A stretch of DNA of 50,802 bases, from the NCBI GenBank assembly GCA_902779075.1, contig CACZAK010000027.1:1-50802 (forward strand), given 5' to 3'. Position numbers and translations under genes: made by a program. The DNA is from an uncultured bacterium (GTDB lineage Bacteria; Verrucomicrobiota; Kiritimatiellia; RFP12; UBA1067). This document shows positions 1-8,849 of this stretch, piece by piece (position 1 is the first letter of the stretch; every line of letters begins with the position of its first letter). The notes beneath the pieces are model-generated. The model searched no databases and had not been told where the DNA came from. It saw nothing but the letters and a program-made list of their open reading frames with translations.

Positions 1-527
1 GCATGCTTCTTCGCGGCGGCCACGCTCCCGGCCTGCACGCAGAAATCGACCAGCACGACCATGCCGCCTTCGGCGGGAATTGCAGACAGATGGCGCCAGA
101 CGCGTTTCTTCTCGCTCGTCAAGTCCGCCGCCACGACCATGACGTTTCCGAGAGCCATGACACAGTGGGCCTCTTCCTTCCAGTCCCCGCCAACGGACAT
201 CTGCGCGCTTTCGCCCTTGATCTGCTCGGCCTTGATCCACTTGACGTAGAGGTCAGACTTTTTCCTGTCGATCGGACGGACGTCGATGGAGAAGTCGACC
301 CGCCAGCCGTTGAACGACCGGGACCAGACCACGAGCGGATGGTCGTTCGTTTTGCAGGAGTAGCCGACGGGCCCCTTCTGCTTCACGCGCACGCCCTTCG
401 CCAAGGGAACATCGTGGCTCGAGAAGTGCGAATGTTCATTTTTCGTCCCCTTCTCGCAGTACCGAATCTCTCCGAATGAGGCGGAGGAAAGAACGACGGC
501 AAACAAAATGACGGATAGTCTTTTCAT
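1..527 (-). CDS. Secreted protein of unknown function (3' part outside window)
   Basis: A minus-strand frame is open from an ATG at 527 to the left edge of the window, so the C-terminus is missing. The start MKRLSVILFAVVLSSASFG is a typical Sec signal peptide with cleavage expected near residue 19. About 155 mature residues are visible, rich in Trp, Lys and Val, with three early Cys; the segment with SVGGDWKEEAHCVMAL suggests a beta-sandwich, but I recognise no family. No strong Shine-Dalgarno sequence precedes the ATG. It lies 24 bases downstream of adhesin-like gene A on the same strand, so the two may be co-transcribed. Export is well supported; function is unknown. Confidence 0.75.
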   Translation of the reverse strand, partial: MKRLSVILFAVVLSSASFGEIRYCEKGTKNEHSHFSSHDVPLAKGVRVKQKGPVGYSCKTNDHPLVVWSRSFNGWRVDFSIDVRPIDRKKSDLYVKWIKAEQIKGESAQMSVGGDWKEEAHCVMALGNVMVVAADLTSEKKRVWRHLSAIPAEGGMVVLVDFCVQAGSVAAAKKH

Positions 528-551
528 CTTTACACCAACTCTATGATCGGT

Positions 552-3191
552 CTAGCGGAAGTAGAGGATGGTACCTGGTGAAGGGATATTCAGGACAAGG
601 TGACCCTCGCCGTCATCCGTGAGTCTGTAGCGGCGGCCATCGAGGGCGGAGCCGGTTACGACGAGGTGTTCGGCGTAACCCGTCGGCACTGAATTGAGCA
701 GGACGTAGTCGACGTCGTTGCGCAGCTTTCCGCCGTCGATCTTGATTGTCGCCGTCCCGTCGTCGGGAAGCGTGACGGGGATGATGTCAGGCGTCGTGAA
801 CGTGCGGTCGGCGTTCGACGGGAGCGCAAGCGTCGTTCCCGCCGCAAGCGAGATCGTGCCGTTGCCGCCAACAACTACGTCCTTATTGATCTGAAGAGTC
901 GCACCATCCGTGACGGCTATGGCACCAGTGACTACATTGGTGTGGTTGTTGGCCGTTTTAGAATCCAGCACAACTGTGCCGCAGCCCGTTATCGTCAGCG
1001 GTGTCGCAGCGGACCCCTGCGCGTTTATGAATCCTTTGAGCGTCACGATGCGTCCAATCGTTTCATCTTTCCAGTCCGTCGTGTCGATTGTCACAGTTGC
1101 TGTGTCGCGAAGGTAGAGGTCGTTCCCAAAGTGCCTATACGACTCGGCGAACGTCCAGTCGTCCGAGGAATGGAGCGTGACTTCCTGCTGCCCGAAAACG
1201 CGGAAGCCCGAGTAGTCAATCTGTCGCGAAGTCGGGAACGAGAATCCGTTCGCTCCAACTACCCATTTACCTGCGCCATTGTTCATCGAGCCAAGATTGG
1301 CGACAAGATAATCTGGATACCAATTACCATCTGGTTGATGGACGGCCTGGTACGCGATGCCGTTCGCGACTATCGGCGTGGAGTTTGCGGTCGCGACGGC
1401 ATACTGACAGACCGTGGACACTGCTCTATTCACCAAACTGTTAGCGCGGCACCGCACCGTCCCGCCGACTCTAACGGTCCCTTCGTTGGAGTATAGTAAA
1501 GGTTTGGTGTTGTTGGCCGCGTAACTGACGAGATCGCCGGCGATGTCGAGCGTCGCACCGGACGCAACGGCAAGCGTGTAGGCATCCGTGAGCGTGTTCA
1601 CATAAAGGCTGCCCGTGAGAGTCACTATGCCCGAACCGAAAACAGCAGTGGCAAACACGCGGTCGTCCTCGAAATCCGAATTAAGAGTCGTCGCTGTCAC
1701 AACGGTCTTGAAGTTGAGCGTATCACCCGCCCGCGGCGTTTCTTCGTTTAACCAGTTCGCTGCGGTGGAAAGATTGTTGTCCGTTCCGCCTACCCAGATG
1801 CCATAGCCCGGTTCGGCGATGCCAACGAGCAGAAGAAGAACTCCGCCCTTGGCATAAAGCGAACAGTCGCCGGAGACAACCTCCGACGCATCAAGCGTCA
1901 GGTGGACGACAACATCCGCTGGAAGCGCGTTTGCGGAGGAAAGGATCGTGTAGATTCCGTCCTCGAGCTGCGTCGTACCGCCGATCTTCAAGGCAACCTT
2001 GCCGTCGCCCGTCGGCATCGTCAACGACCCCGTCAGCGCAATTGCGGGCGTTCCCGCCGTCAGGTTCGTGACGACAATCGTGGAACCGACCGCAGCATCA
2101 AGCGACGGGAGCGCCACTGTGCTGCCTGCATTTGGCACAAGCAGCTTTGTGCCAGAGGCAAGAGAAACCACACCCTCACCCTCTATTACCTTCCCCGCAT
2201 TCACCTGCAACGTCGCCGTGTCCGTGATATAGAGTGTCTTGCCGCTATTGATGGTCGTTTCCTCAAGACCGTTATGCGACGTTGTGGCGATCACCACCGT
2301 TCCGCAGCCCTTGATGGTCGCATTGCCGCCAGCCAAGTACAAGCGCCCGTTGAGCGTGACGGTGTAGCCCGTGGAGGCATCCATACCATCTGTCGTATCA
2401 AGCACAAGCGGTCCGTTGTTCGCACACAGATCACCATTGGTCGTGCCGACCTTGCCGACATTGGCAAGCGTCCAGTCTGCGGACGAGTAGAGTGTGAGAG
2501 TCGTACTAGACATCTGAAAGACAGAGTAGTTCGCTTGACGAGAACCAGGAAACGTAAGGCCACCCGATCCCACAATCCATTTGCTCGTTGTACCACCATA
2601 GAACATCCTTAGACGCGCCCCTCCAGCACCGTTGTAGGCCAAGCCGTTGACGCGCATCGGCTGCGTGTTCGCGTTTACGGACTGATACTGGCGGACGTTT
2701 GAGTATTTGTTGTCAGGGTTGGTGGTCTCGCCGAGGCCGATTGCCTTGCCGCCGACAATCACAGTACCCTCATTGGAATACAGGAAATACATGGTGCCAT
2801 TCGGTACCGGCTTGGCGGTGATGTTGCCCGTGACGGACAACAACGCACCCTGTGGTATGGCGAGTTTCTCCGCGTTGGTGAGCGAGTTGACGCGGAAATT
2901 ACCGGCCATTGTTACGACGCCGGAGCCAAATGTGGCCGTCTCGAAGACGCGGTCGTCTGCGAAGTCGGCATTGAGTGTCGTCGCGGAAGTAACGGCGGAG
3001 AAGTCAAGCGTGTCGCCCGCAGCAGGCGCCACGCCGCCGTCCCAGTTGCCGCCATCGCTCAAGCTGCCGTTTGCAGCATTGCCATTCCACACGACATTTG
3101 CCGCCGATGCGCCGCCGGTGGCGAATGCGAGCGCGAGTGAAAGCACCGCAGCGAGGCGGTGCGCCGTCTGTTTTGTGAATACCGCTTTCAT
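552..3191 (-). CDS. Adhesin-like secreted protein A (two-module, autotransporter-passenger type)
   Basis: An 879-residue protein with a Sec signal peptide (about 1-30, ending GGASA) and two homologous modules. The first begins near residue 31 (VVWNGNAANGSLSDGGNW) and the second near residue 460 (IWVGGTDNNLSTAANW). Each has the W-x-G...NW entry motif followed by Gly/Thr/Val-rich beta-helix-like sequence, as in autotransporter passenger domains. No beta-barrel, LPXTG or PEP-CTERM anchor is seen. The protein ends SPGTILYFR, and the two larger proteins in this window have the same type of ending. A GGAGG ribosome site at 3198-3202 supports the start. It probably forms an extended surface or secreted fibre; any ligand is unknown. 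The DUF4143 ATPase gene lies 120 bases upstream on the same strand, separated by a repeat. Confidence 0.85.
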   Translation of the reverse strand: MKAVFTKQTAHRLAAVLSLALAFATGGASAANVVWNGNAANGSLSDGGNWDGGVAPAAGDTLDFSAVTSATTLNADFADDRVFETATFGSGVVTMAGNFRVNSLTNAEKLAIPQGALLSVTGNITAKPVPNGTMYFLYSNEGTVIVGGKAIGLGETTNPDNKYSNVRQYQSVNANTQPMRVNGLAYNGAGGARLRMFYGGTTSKWIVGSGGLTFPGSRQANYSVFQMSSTTLTLYSSADWTLANVGKVGTTNGDLCANNGPLVLDTTDGMDASTGYTVTLNGRLYLAGGNATIKGCGTVVIATTSHNGLEETTINSGKTLYITDTATLQVNAGKVIEGEGVVSLASGTKLLVPNAGSTVALPSLDAAVGSTIVVTNLTAGTPAIALTGSLTMPTGDGKVALKIGGTTQLEDGIYTILSSANALPADVVVHLTLDASEVVSGDCSLYAKGGVLLLLVGIAEPGYGIWVGGTDNNLSTAANWLNEETPRAGDTLNFKTVVTATTLNSDFEDDRVFATAVFGSGIVTLTGSLYVNTLTDAYTLAVASGATLDIAGDLVSYAANNTKPLLYSNEGTVRVGGTVRCRANSLVNRAVSTVCQYAVATANSTPIVANGIAYQAVHQPDGNWYPDYLVANLGSMNNGAGKWVVGANGFSFPTSRQIDYSGFRVFGQQEVTLHSSDDWTFAESYRHFGNDLYLRDTATVTIDTTDWKDETIGRIVTLKGFINAQGSAATPLTITGCGTVVLDSKTANNHTNVVTGAIAVTDGATLQINKDVVVGGNGTISLAAGTTLALPSNADRTFTTPDIIPVTLPDDGTATIKIDGGKLRNDVDYVLLNSVPTGYAEHLVVTGSALDGRRYRLTDDGEGHLVLNIPSPGTILYFR

Positions 3192-3206
3192 TGTTTTCCT
3201 CCGTTA

Positions 3207-3300
3207 GAAGTTGTTGAATGTTGCCAACCACCTTCGCCAAGGCTACGGCGGTCAGGATGTGAAAATGTTGCCAATGCCAATGTTGCCAATTCCCAATTGG
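3207..3300. repeat. TTGCCAAT-type short repeat, copy 1
   Basis: The spacer between the ATPase gene and adhesin A holds two pieces repeated at 4833-4896: GAAGTTGTTGAATGTTGCC at 3207-3225 and a 38-base block at 3263-3300 built from TGTTGCCAAT and TGCCAATG units. The block is identical to 4859-4896, but the distance between the two pieces differs (37 bases here, 5 bases there). It ends 11 bases from the ATPase stop codon. It resembles the short tandemly repeated intergenic sequences known from cyanobacteria in style only; no homology is claimed. Confidence 0.8.
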
Positions 3301-3311
3301 CATTGCGGCAA

Positions 3312-4667
3312 TCACAGACAGTGCGCCATGTAGAACGGCAAATAGGTGATGCCGCCCTCTTCATGATAATCCTCCGTGCATACGACGTACTTGTCGCCAA
3401 GCTTTCCTCGGCATCTTTCTATCAGGGCGTCGAGCGAGGCATGGCGTCTACAGGCCGCGCTCTTCACTTCGATCGGACATGTTTTTATCCCACGGCGAAT
3501 CAGGAAGTCAATCTCCATCTTCGGATTCGTCTTCGAGTGGAAGAGCAGTTCGTGTCCCGCCGAGACAAGCGCCTGGGCGACGTAGTTCTCAAAGAACATT
3601 CCCTCGTTGATGCCGAGCTTGTCGTACAAAATTCCCCTCAACACTCGGCCGTCAATTTCCTTCTCGCCCGTCATCGACTGCGACACCAGCAGTCCCGTGT
3701 CTGCGAAATAGCACTTGAAAAGCGAACTCTCAAGATTCAACTCCAGCCCCACGCTTGGATCGGTCGAGTTGTATGCGATGTTGGCGACCATTGCATCGCT
3801 CAACCACAGGAACGCATTCTCGTAGCGACGCATGCGGGCGTTTGCGTCAAGGTCTGCAAGGCGGAATTTCTTTTCCTTTGAATTCAATGCGCTTGGGATA
3901 TGACGGAATATCGCCCTCACTTTGGGAGCATATCCCTTTGCGTATTTTCCGATGTCCTTGACGTACAGACGAAGAATCTCCCACTTCATCGCCTCCGCCG
4001 CCTCAAGCCGATGGTCTCCACCCAACAGATAAGCCTCGACAGACTGCGGCATCCCCCCCACGAGCATGTGCTGCCGTGCAAGCCCGATTGCCTTTTCGTG
4101 CAAATCCGTGCCGAGCGGACGCTTCTCCGCATAACACTTCCGTATGTGGTCTGCAAGTAGGGAATTCCCATTCGCCCAGAGAAACTCCTCGATGTCCATC
4201 GGATAGAGCTTTACGGAATGCTCTTCGCTCGGTACCACGATGTCCTTGACGTTTTCATTTATGCCAAGCAACGATCCCGTCTCGATATAGTGATATTTCC
4301 CGTGTTCGACCAATTGCTTTATCGCCTCGCGGGCGGCGGGGTAGCGCTGGACCTCGTCAAAGATCACACAGCTTCGCCCGGTAACAAGCCGGACACCAGA
4401 TAGAATCTGCAACCTCTCAAGAAGATTCTCGACATCGTCGCATTCCTCAAAAGCGCGCCTGTACGCACGAATCTGCTTACCCTTGGCGGAGAAGTCTATG
4501 TAGATGAAATTTTCGTATTCCCGCTGCGCAAATCGCTTGACAAGATGAGTCTTTCCAACACGCCGCGCCCCCTCGACGAGAAGCGCGGTCTTGTCTGCAA
4601 GTTTCGCCTTCCAGTCGAGAATTTCATGGTACGCCTTACGCTTGAACTCTATCGTCGAATTTTCCAT
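3312..4667 (-). CDS. DUF4143-family AAA ATPase (AAA_14 + DUF4143)
   Basis: A 451-residue cytosolic ATPase. Walker A is GARRVGKT at about 33-40 and Walker B is VIFDEVQRYP at about 101-110. The C-terminal DUF4143 region (ENYVAQAL, then KTNPKMEIDFLIRRG and IEVKSA, about 360-430) carries the D...E-x-K pattern of a PD-(D/E)XK-like nuclease fold. The length is normal for the family, which is abundant in gut anaerobes and whose biological role is still unclear. The gene has its own strong promoter (4691-4719). It stands between secreted-protein genes with repeat DNA on both sides. Family assignment is confident; the substrate is unknown. Confidence 0.9.
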   Translation of the reverse strand: MENSTIEFKRKAYHEILDWKAKLADKTALLVEGARRVGKTHLVKRFAQREYENFIYIDFSAKGKQIRAYRRAFEECDDVENLLERLQILSGVRLVTGRSCVIFDEVQRYPAAREAIKQLVEHGKYHYIETGSLLGINENVKDIVVPSEEHSVKLYPMDIEEFLWANGNSLLADHIRKCYAEKRPLGTDLHEKAIGLARQHMLVGGMPQSVEAYLLGGDHRLEAAEAMKWEILRLYVKDIGKYAKGYAPKVRAIFRHIPSALNSKEKKFRLADLDANARMRRYENAFLWLSDAMVANIAYNSTDPSVGLELNLESSLFKCYFADTGLLVSQSMTGEKEIDGRVLRGILYDKLGINEGMFFENYVAQALVSAGHELLFHSKTNPKMEIDFLIRRGIKTCPIEVKSAACRRHASLDALIERCRGKLGDKYVVCTEDYHEEGGITYLPFYMAHCL

Positions 4668-4690
4668 GATATTTTCTCTTTTCGGCGCAT

Positions 4691-4719
4691 ATTATACTAA
4701 AACATTTCCTGCCCGTCAA
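4691..4719 (-). promoter_or_regulatory. Sigma-70 promoter of the DUF4143 ATPase gene
   Basis: On the minus strand TTGACG (4714-4719) and TATAAT (4691-4696) are separated by 17 bases, a near-consensus housekeeping promoter 24 bases upstream of the ATPase ATG. It is the best promoter match in the window. Confidence 0.8.
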
Positions 4720-4832
4720 TTGGCCTGTCACGAAATAAGCATAGTTGTACCTCTGTATTTGTCACGAAATTGAGCAAGTTACACCTCTGGTTTTGTCACC
4801 TAATAGAGCATTATGCTGTCGCTCAAACTGCC

Positions 4833-4930
4833 GAAGTTGTTGAATGTTGCCAATGTGGAAATGTTGCCAATGCCAATGTTGCCAATTCCCAATTGGTATT
4901 GGGCATTGGTATTGGCAACACTGGCAACAT
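4833..4930. repeat. TTGCCAAT-type short repeat, copy 2, with imperfect hairpin
   Basis: This is the longer copy of the repeat at 3207-3300. After the shared 38-base block (4859-4896) the sequence continues as an imperfect inverted copy (ATTGGGCATTGG... to GGCAACATT, about 4897-4930), so the region can fold into a long imperfect stem. Together with the promoter at 4691-4719 and the A/T-rich run to 4990 it fills the 330-base gap between the ATPase and thioredoxin-like genes; I see no gene in that gap. Confidence 0.75.
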
Positions 4931-4997
4931 TAGCAACATTTTCATACTTCCATAATTTCATATTTCCACATTTCCACATTCAACATTGCCTCCTCAC

Positions 4998-6437
4998 TTA
5001 CTTTTTCCGGAAACCCATGAGATATTCGGCATACTTCGCCGCGCCGCCCTGACGATAGCCGGTCTTGTCGATCTTTTTCCCGTTGCCGTCGAGGATGAGC
5101 GCCGTGGGGAAGCCCCTGATGCCGTATTTCTTCGTCAGCTTTTCGTTAACGGCTTTCGCGTGGTCCGAGAGGAGGGCCTTGTTCTCCGGCGAATCGATGA
5201 ACACGAGAACGTAGTCGTCCATCACGCCCGCCACGAACAGCGGGTCGGACAAGACTTCCTTCTCCAGCTTCTTGCACCAGTAGCACCAGTCGCTGCCGGA
5301 GAAGCAGGCGTAGACGAGCTTGCCCTCGGCCTTCGCCTTGGCGAGCGCCTCGTCGAGGTTGTCGGTGAAACCGGCGGGGGTAGAGGTCGCGTCTGTCTTC
5401 GGCGGCACCTTCTTCGTAGCGGCCTTCCGCGCCTTCTCCTCCGCTTCGCGTTTTGCAAGGCCGGCCTTACGCCCCTTTTCGATCTTTGCGAAATAGCCGT
5501 CGACGCCGCCTTCCCAGCCTTCCCTGTCCAAAAGAGCCACGCGAGAGCCATCGGGATGGATAATCGCCATTTCCGGCGGAGTGAATACACTCTTCCGCCC
5601 GGCATAGTTGACCGCAAACCTAATATTGTCTCTCGCCATCCACGATTGGTTTGGCTTGTAAAGTTCAGCCATGTAGCAGACGTACGACGCGCCAGCCCTT
5701 TTCAGGAACTCCTCGGAACCCAGCACCTCATGGTCCAGAACTTTCATCGCCTTGCCTTCCTTGTTTGGATGTGAGTTGAGGAAGTAGGCGAGGACGAACT
5801 TCCCCTCCTTCGCGGCCCGGGCCTTCGCCGCCTTGAAGTCCTCCGTCCACCCCGGCAGGAGCGAAATGGACTTGGCGGGCGGAGGAGGCAGGGGTTCCAG
5901 CACAGAGAAGCCATCCGTCTTCTTTCCGCCATCCTTTGCGAACAGGACGTTGACCGGCGCGTCGCAGACGTAGACCGACTTCGCCTCCTCGCCGTCATTC
6001 CCTTCAATCTCCGCCGACAGCCGGACTGACTTCAGCAAGACGCCCTTGTCATACACGTCGCTATCCAGGCCAAGAGGCTTTGCCACGATGCCGGTGCCTT
6101 TATAGAGACCGGATGCGCCAGTGCGGAAACCGAGACCGAGTCTGGCTGTGTCGCAGTTCTCTCCGAGGAAGATGCACGCTTTCATGTTCGCCGGCACGTC
6201 ATACTCGACGCGAAACAGCGCAAAGTGCCTGGCCGACGGAACGACGACGCGCGTATCGGGCGGCAGGTATTTGATCTCGGCCCTGTCTTCCTGCGTTTCG
6301 TCCACCACGGTGACGCCCGTGACCTTGAACGAGATGCCGCTCGCATCCGCCGCGTCCGCAGCGAAATTCGCGCCTATCGCAACCGCCGCCGCAAGCAAGA
6401 TGCGCCGCGCTGTATGTGTGAGTGTTGTTGTGTTCAT
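4998..6437 (-). CDS. Secreted protein with two thioredoxin-like domains
   Basis: The start ATG at 6437 is chosen because it is preceded by AAAGGAGA and opens a signal peptide (MNTTTLTHTARRILLAAAVA...ADA, about 1-29); the frame stays open further upstream without export features. The 479-residue product has an N-terminal beta-rich region (about 30-170), a first thioredoxin-like domain lacking a CxxC (about 185-290, with DFKAAKARAAKEGKFVLAYF), a Lys/Ala-rich linker, and a second thioredoxin_7-like domain with active-site WCYWC near residue 384 and the cis-Pro motif IRGFPTALIL. It ends LMGFRKK. A periplasmic or outer-surface thiol oxidoreductase is likely. The gene starts 16 bases after the GH123-like gene ends, so they are probably one operon. 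Confidence 0.85.
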   Translation of the reverse strand: MNTTTLTHTARRILLAAAVAIGANFAADAADASGISFKVTGVTVVDETQEDRAEIKYLPPDTRVVVPSARHFALFRVEYDVPANMKACIFLGENCDTARLGLGFRTGASGLYKGTGIVAKPLGLDSDVYDKGVLLKSVRLSAEIEGNDGEEAKSVYVCDAPVNVLFAKDGGKKTDGFSVLEPLPPPPAKSISLLPGWTEDFKAAKARAAKEGKFVLAYFLNSHPNKEGKAMKVLDHEVLGSEEFLKRAGASYVCYMAELYKPNQSWMARDNIRFAVNYAGRKSVFTPPEMAIIHPDGSRVALLDREGWEGGVDGYFAKIEKGRKAGLAKREAEEKARKAATKKVPPKTDATSTPAGFTDNLDEALAKAKAEGKLVYACFSGSDWCYWCKKLEKEVLSDPLFVAGVMDDYVLVFIDSPENKALLSDHAKAVNEKLTKKYGIRGFPTALILDGNGKKIDKTGYRQGGAAKYAEYLMGFRKK

Positions 6438-6453
6438 GATCGTCTCCTTTTTT

Positions 6454-8091
6454 TCAGTGTTCAGAATTAACGAACTCCTCGACGCCGCGGCGGAAAGCGG
6501 CGAAGTCGAGCTTGCATGGGTCTGTGCTACGGAAGCCGCGCACTGCGGCGCGGAAGCCGTAGGGGGCGGCCAGGCGCTTGACGGTCTCCGTCGCCTTTTT
6601 GCCGCGCTCGCCTTCCTGTTCGGAGAGGATTCGCATCTTCTCGGCTGCGACCACTCCTGCGCGAAGCGCGATGAGGCGCGCCGACAATTCGCCGCCCGGA
6701 TAGATGAGGTAGATGTCTCCTGGGACCCAGCAGGATTCGGTTTTGTAGGAGGCATCGTCATACGGATCCTTCGACCACGAATTCGCCGCCCAGCGGAGGA
6801 AACCGTCAAAGCCGATCATCACCGGATACGCGCCAAGCCAGTATCCCTCGTCCAGGTTGTTGAACATGAACGTATTGGGCGTCTTCGCAGAACCGCAGAC
6901 GTAGAACGTCGTCTTGAAGCCCTTTTCGCGGCGCGGCTGGAGTTCGGATAGGAAGTTCGAGCGAAGGTGGATAAGGCCTAGGCAGAAGTTCTCGATCTGG
7001 ATGCCGTCAAAGGCCGAGGGCTTCGTTTTGCCGCAGGCCGAGATCTTCAGCCCCGGCGCCTTGGCTTGAATAAGAGTGGCAATCTTGCGGACGTCATCCG
7101 GGCTGCGCTCGTCCATCGCGATATAGGCATCCTCAAACCAGCCCTTCTCTTTGAGATGCTTGGCGAAATCCACGAGAAACGAGCCCCAGTAGTTCTCGAA
7201 TTCCGTCGTTCCGGGAAGCATTTTCTCTCTCCGGTCAACAAGCCCGTTCCCTGTTCCCCGTTCCCCGTTCCCTGTTCCCTCCTCCTTCCATGTCATCATG
7301 TAGCGCCAGGGGCACATCGAATAGCAGGCGATGTCCGGCCCTATGCCGCACGTGCGGCCGAACGCCACGTATTCGTCGAAGATCTTGTAGTCGAACGCCC
7401 ATGTCCCGTCGGATTTCTTGACCCTGCCGATCATGGTGCCGTAGCCGTCGTAGCACTGGTGGTTCCAGGGGAGATCGAGCAGCGTAACGGTCAGCGCTTT
7501 GCAACCGCAGTCGGCGAGTGCGCGGTAGATGGGCGCCATCTTCGCGTAGTGTTCCGACGAGAACGGCTCCACGCCAAAGTAGCGCGAAACCGCCCACGGG
7601 TGCTGCCACAGGTCGAGGAAGTATTTCCAGTCCTTCGCCGGCGGAAGCACGCGGTCGATGACCTTCAGTTCAAGAGGCCCCAAGTCGTACTTGCCCGGTT
7701 TTGCATCGGGACTGGCGACGACCTTGATCATCGTCGGCTTCGCCGCATCGCCCGGCTTCCACTCGCGGCAGACATCGGGGACGCTCGTCTTGCCGAGTAT
7801 TTCGCGATAGTCCCTGCCCTTCGCGTTTTTCTTGAGCTCGGACATGAGATCGTACTTCACTTCGTCGAAGCGCAGAAGCGTCAGAGAAACACCATCCTCC
7901 GCGCGCCGCGCGGAGAGGGCGACCGCCTTGTTCTGAAGCGCCTTCGGGATTTCGACATACGCCGTCTCTCCGCGCCATACGGACGCGCCGAACTCGGCGG
8001 CGTTCGCAAACGCGCAGGCCGCGCTTGCGACGACAGCGGCAACGAGACATGCCTTTGCGAGTTTCACGTAGAGTGCTTTTTGTATTGCCAT
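6454..8091 (-). CDS. Secreted GH123-like glycosidase (DUF4091 catalytic region)
   Basis: ATG 8091 is preferred over upstream in-frame codons because AAGGAG precedes it and it opens a signal peptide (MAIQKALYVKLAKACLVAAV...ANA, about 1-31). The 545-residue product has an N-terminal beta domain (about 32-165) and a TIM-barrel-like catalytic region (about 175-480). An Asp-Glu pair lies in YIAMDERSPDD near residues 325-326, the position expected for the catalytic DE of GH123 beta-N-acetylgalactosaminidases. WQHPWAVSRYFGVEPFS and VPGDIYLIYPG are typical of this family. Host mucin glycans are a plausible substrate (inference). The segment KEEGTGNGERGTGNGLVD, about residues 266-283, is a low-complexity insert encoded by a 7-base tandem repeat. 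Confidence 0.85.
   Translation of the reverse strand: MAIQKALYVKLAKACLVAAVVASAACAFANAAEFGASVWRGETAYVEIPKALQNKAVALSARRAEDGVSLTLLRFDEVKYDLMSELKKNAKGRDYREILGKTSVPDVCREWKPGDAAKPTMIKVVASPDAKPGKYDLGPLELKVIDRVLPPAKDWKYFLDLWQHPWAVSRYFGVEPFSSEHYAKMAPIYRALADCGCKALTVTLLDLPWNHQCYDGYGTMIGRVKKSDGTWAFDYKIFDEYVAFGRTCGIGPDIACYSMCPWRYMMTWKEEGTGNGERGTGNGLVDRREKMLPGTTEFENYWGSFLVDFAKHLKEKGWFEDAYIAMDERSPDDVRKIATLIQAKAPGLKISACGKTKPSAFDGIQIENFCLGLIHLRSNFLSELQPRREKGFKTTFYVCGSAKTPNTFMFNNLDEGYWLGAYPVMIGFDGFLRWAANSWSKDPYDDASYKTESCWVPGDIYLIYPGGELSARLIALRAGVVAAEKMRILSEQEGERGKKATETVKRLAAPYGFRAAVRGFRSTDPCKLDFAAFRRGVEEFVNSEH
7246..7280. repeat. Heptanucleotide tandem repeat inside the GH123-like gene
   Basis: Five tandem 7-base units, GTTCCC followed by T or C (plus strand), run from 7246 to 7280 within the coding sequence and encode GTGNGERGTGNG. 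Because 7 is not a multiple of 3, gain or loss of one or two units shifts the reading frame. Confidence 0.9.
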
Positions 8092-8117
8092 GCTTTTGCT
8101 CCTTTTTGTAAAAAGAA

Positions 8118-8849
8118 TTACCAAAGCGCTTCGGTTGCACGGCGAAACCAAATTGGCAACGCGGCGTCCTGAAAGGCAATTTCAAACCCGTCGTCCCTCG
8201 ACCAGTTGCCGAGATACAGCATCTCCGGCCCGGAATTGTCGAAGAAGAACGCCCGATGGAGATGCGGCACTGCCGCAGGCAGATTCGCGAGCGAGCGGGC
8301 GTAACGGGCGGCGATCTTTGCGGGCGGGACATCGTGTCCGCCCCTGGCATAGCGTTCGGCGACCCGCCGGGCGTTCACCGCCGGGCTGTCTGTCGCCACG
8401 AAGTAGAGATAGTTGCGGAATCCGGCAGCGGCTGCCTTTTCCAGTGCCGCCACTTTCGACGGATGCGAGAAAACCGTCTCCTGCGAAAAACTGACTCCCC
8501 GATTTATGCATTCGTCTTGAAGAAAGTTCACAAGCAGGGCGACCGTATATGAATTGACGGACTCCTCCGTGCGGAACCTCACGCAATCGGAGTCGACGTA
8601 AATCTCACCGGACGCGAACCGTGCCTTTTCGACCTCTGCATAGTCCGTTCCCGCGGCGTAAGCGGCGAGCGCGGTGCCTTCGATGGGAAACGGCGCGAGA
8701 TGCGTATGCGTGCGCCGCACTTCGGCGAACACCTCGTCCGCATTGAGCCGCGTGTAGAAGTTCACGGCATAGTCGCGCTCAAGCCACCTTACGAGGGTGG
8801 ACTTGCCGGAGCCGTTCGGCCCCGCGACCATTCTAAACCTCTTCGTCAC
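8118..8849 (-). CDS. Zeta-like kinase toxin (AAA, UDP-sugar kinase-type fold)
   Basis: A GTG start at 8849 is chosen because it overlaps the TGA of the small upstream gene (GTGA), which couples translation. The 243-residue product has Walker A AGPNGSGKST at about 8-17, the NADEV acidic motif, the substrate-region SFSQETVFSH, and the tail pattern ERYARGGHDVP...RYARSLANL seen in short zeta-type toxins. Known zeta toxins phosphorylate UDP-N-acetylglucosamine and are neutralised by a cognate partner. Here the partner is probably the adjacent 60-residue protein. The last exon-like block (GPEMLYLGNWSRDDGFEIAFQD) has a relic copy at 20120-20250. The GH123-like gene follows after 26 bases. Confidence 0.8.
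   Translation of the reverse strand: MTKRFRMVAGPNGSGKSTLVRWLERDYAVNFYTRLNADEVFAEVRRTHTHLAPFPIEGTALAAYAAGTDYAEVEKARFASGEIYVDSDCVRFRTEESVNSYTVALLVNFLQDECINRGVSFSQETVFSHPSKVAALEKAAAAGFRNYLYFVATDSPAVNARRVAERYARGGHDVPPAKIAARYARSLANLPAAVPHLHRAFFFDNSGPEMLYLGNWSRDDGFEIAFQDAALPIWFRRATEALW

Noticed and set aside
3207..4930. Insertion sequence around the DUF4143 ATPase gene
   Set aside because: The flanking repeats are low-complexity and unequally spaced, there is no transposase and no target-site duplication was found.
6437..6809. Longer N-terminus for the thioredoxin-like protein
   Set aside because: The extension overlaps the end of the GH123-like gene, is Arg/Pro/Ser-rich and would bury the signal peptide and ribosome site at 6437.
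7066..8172. 368-codon plus-strand frame opposite the GH123-like gene
   Set aside because: Antisense shadow; the minus strand has signal peptide, ribosome site and family motifs.
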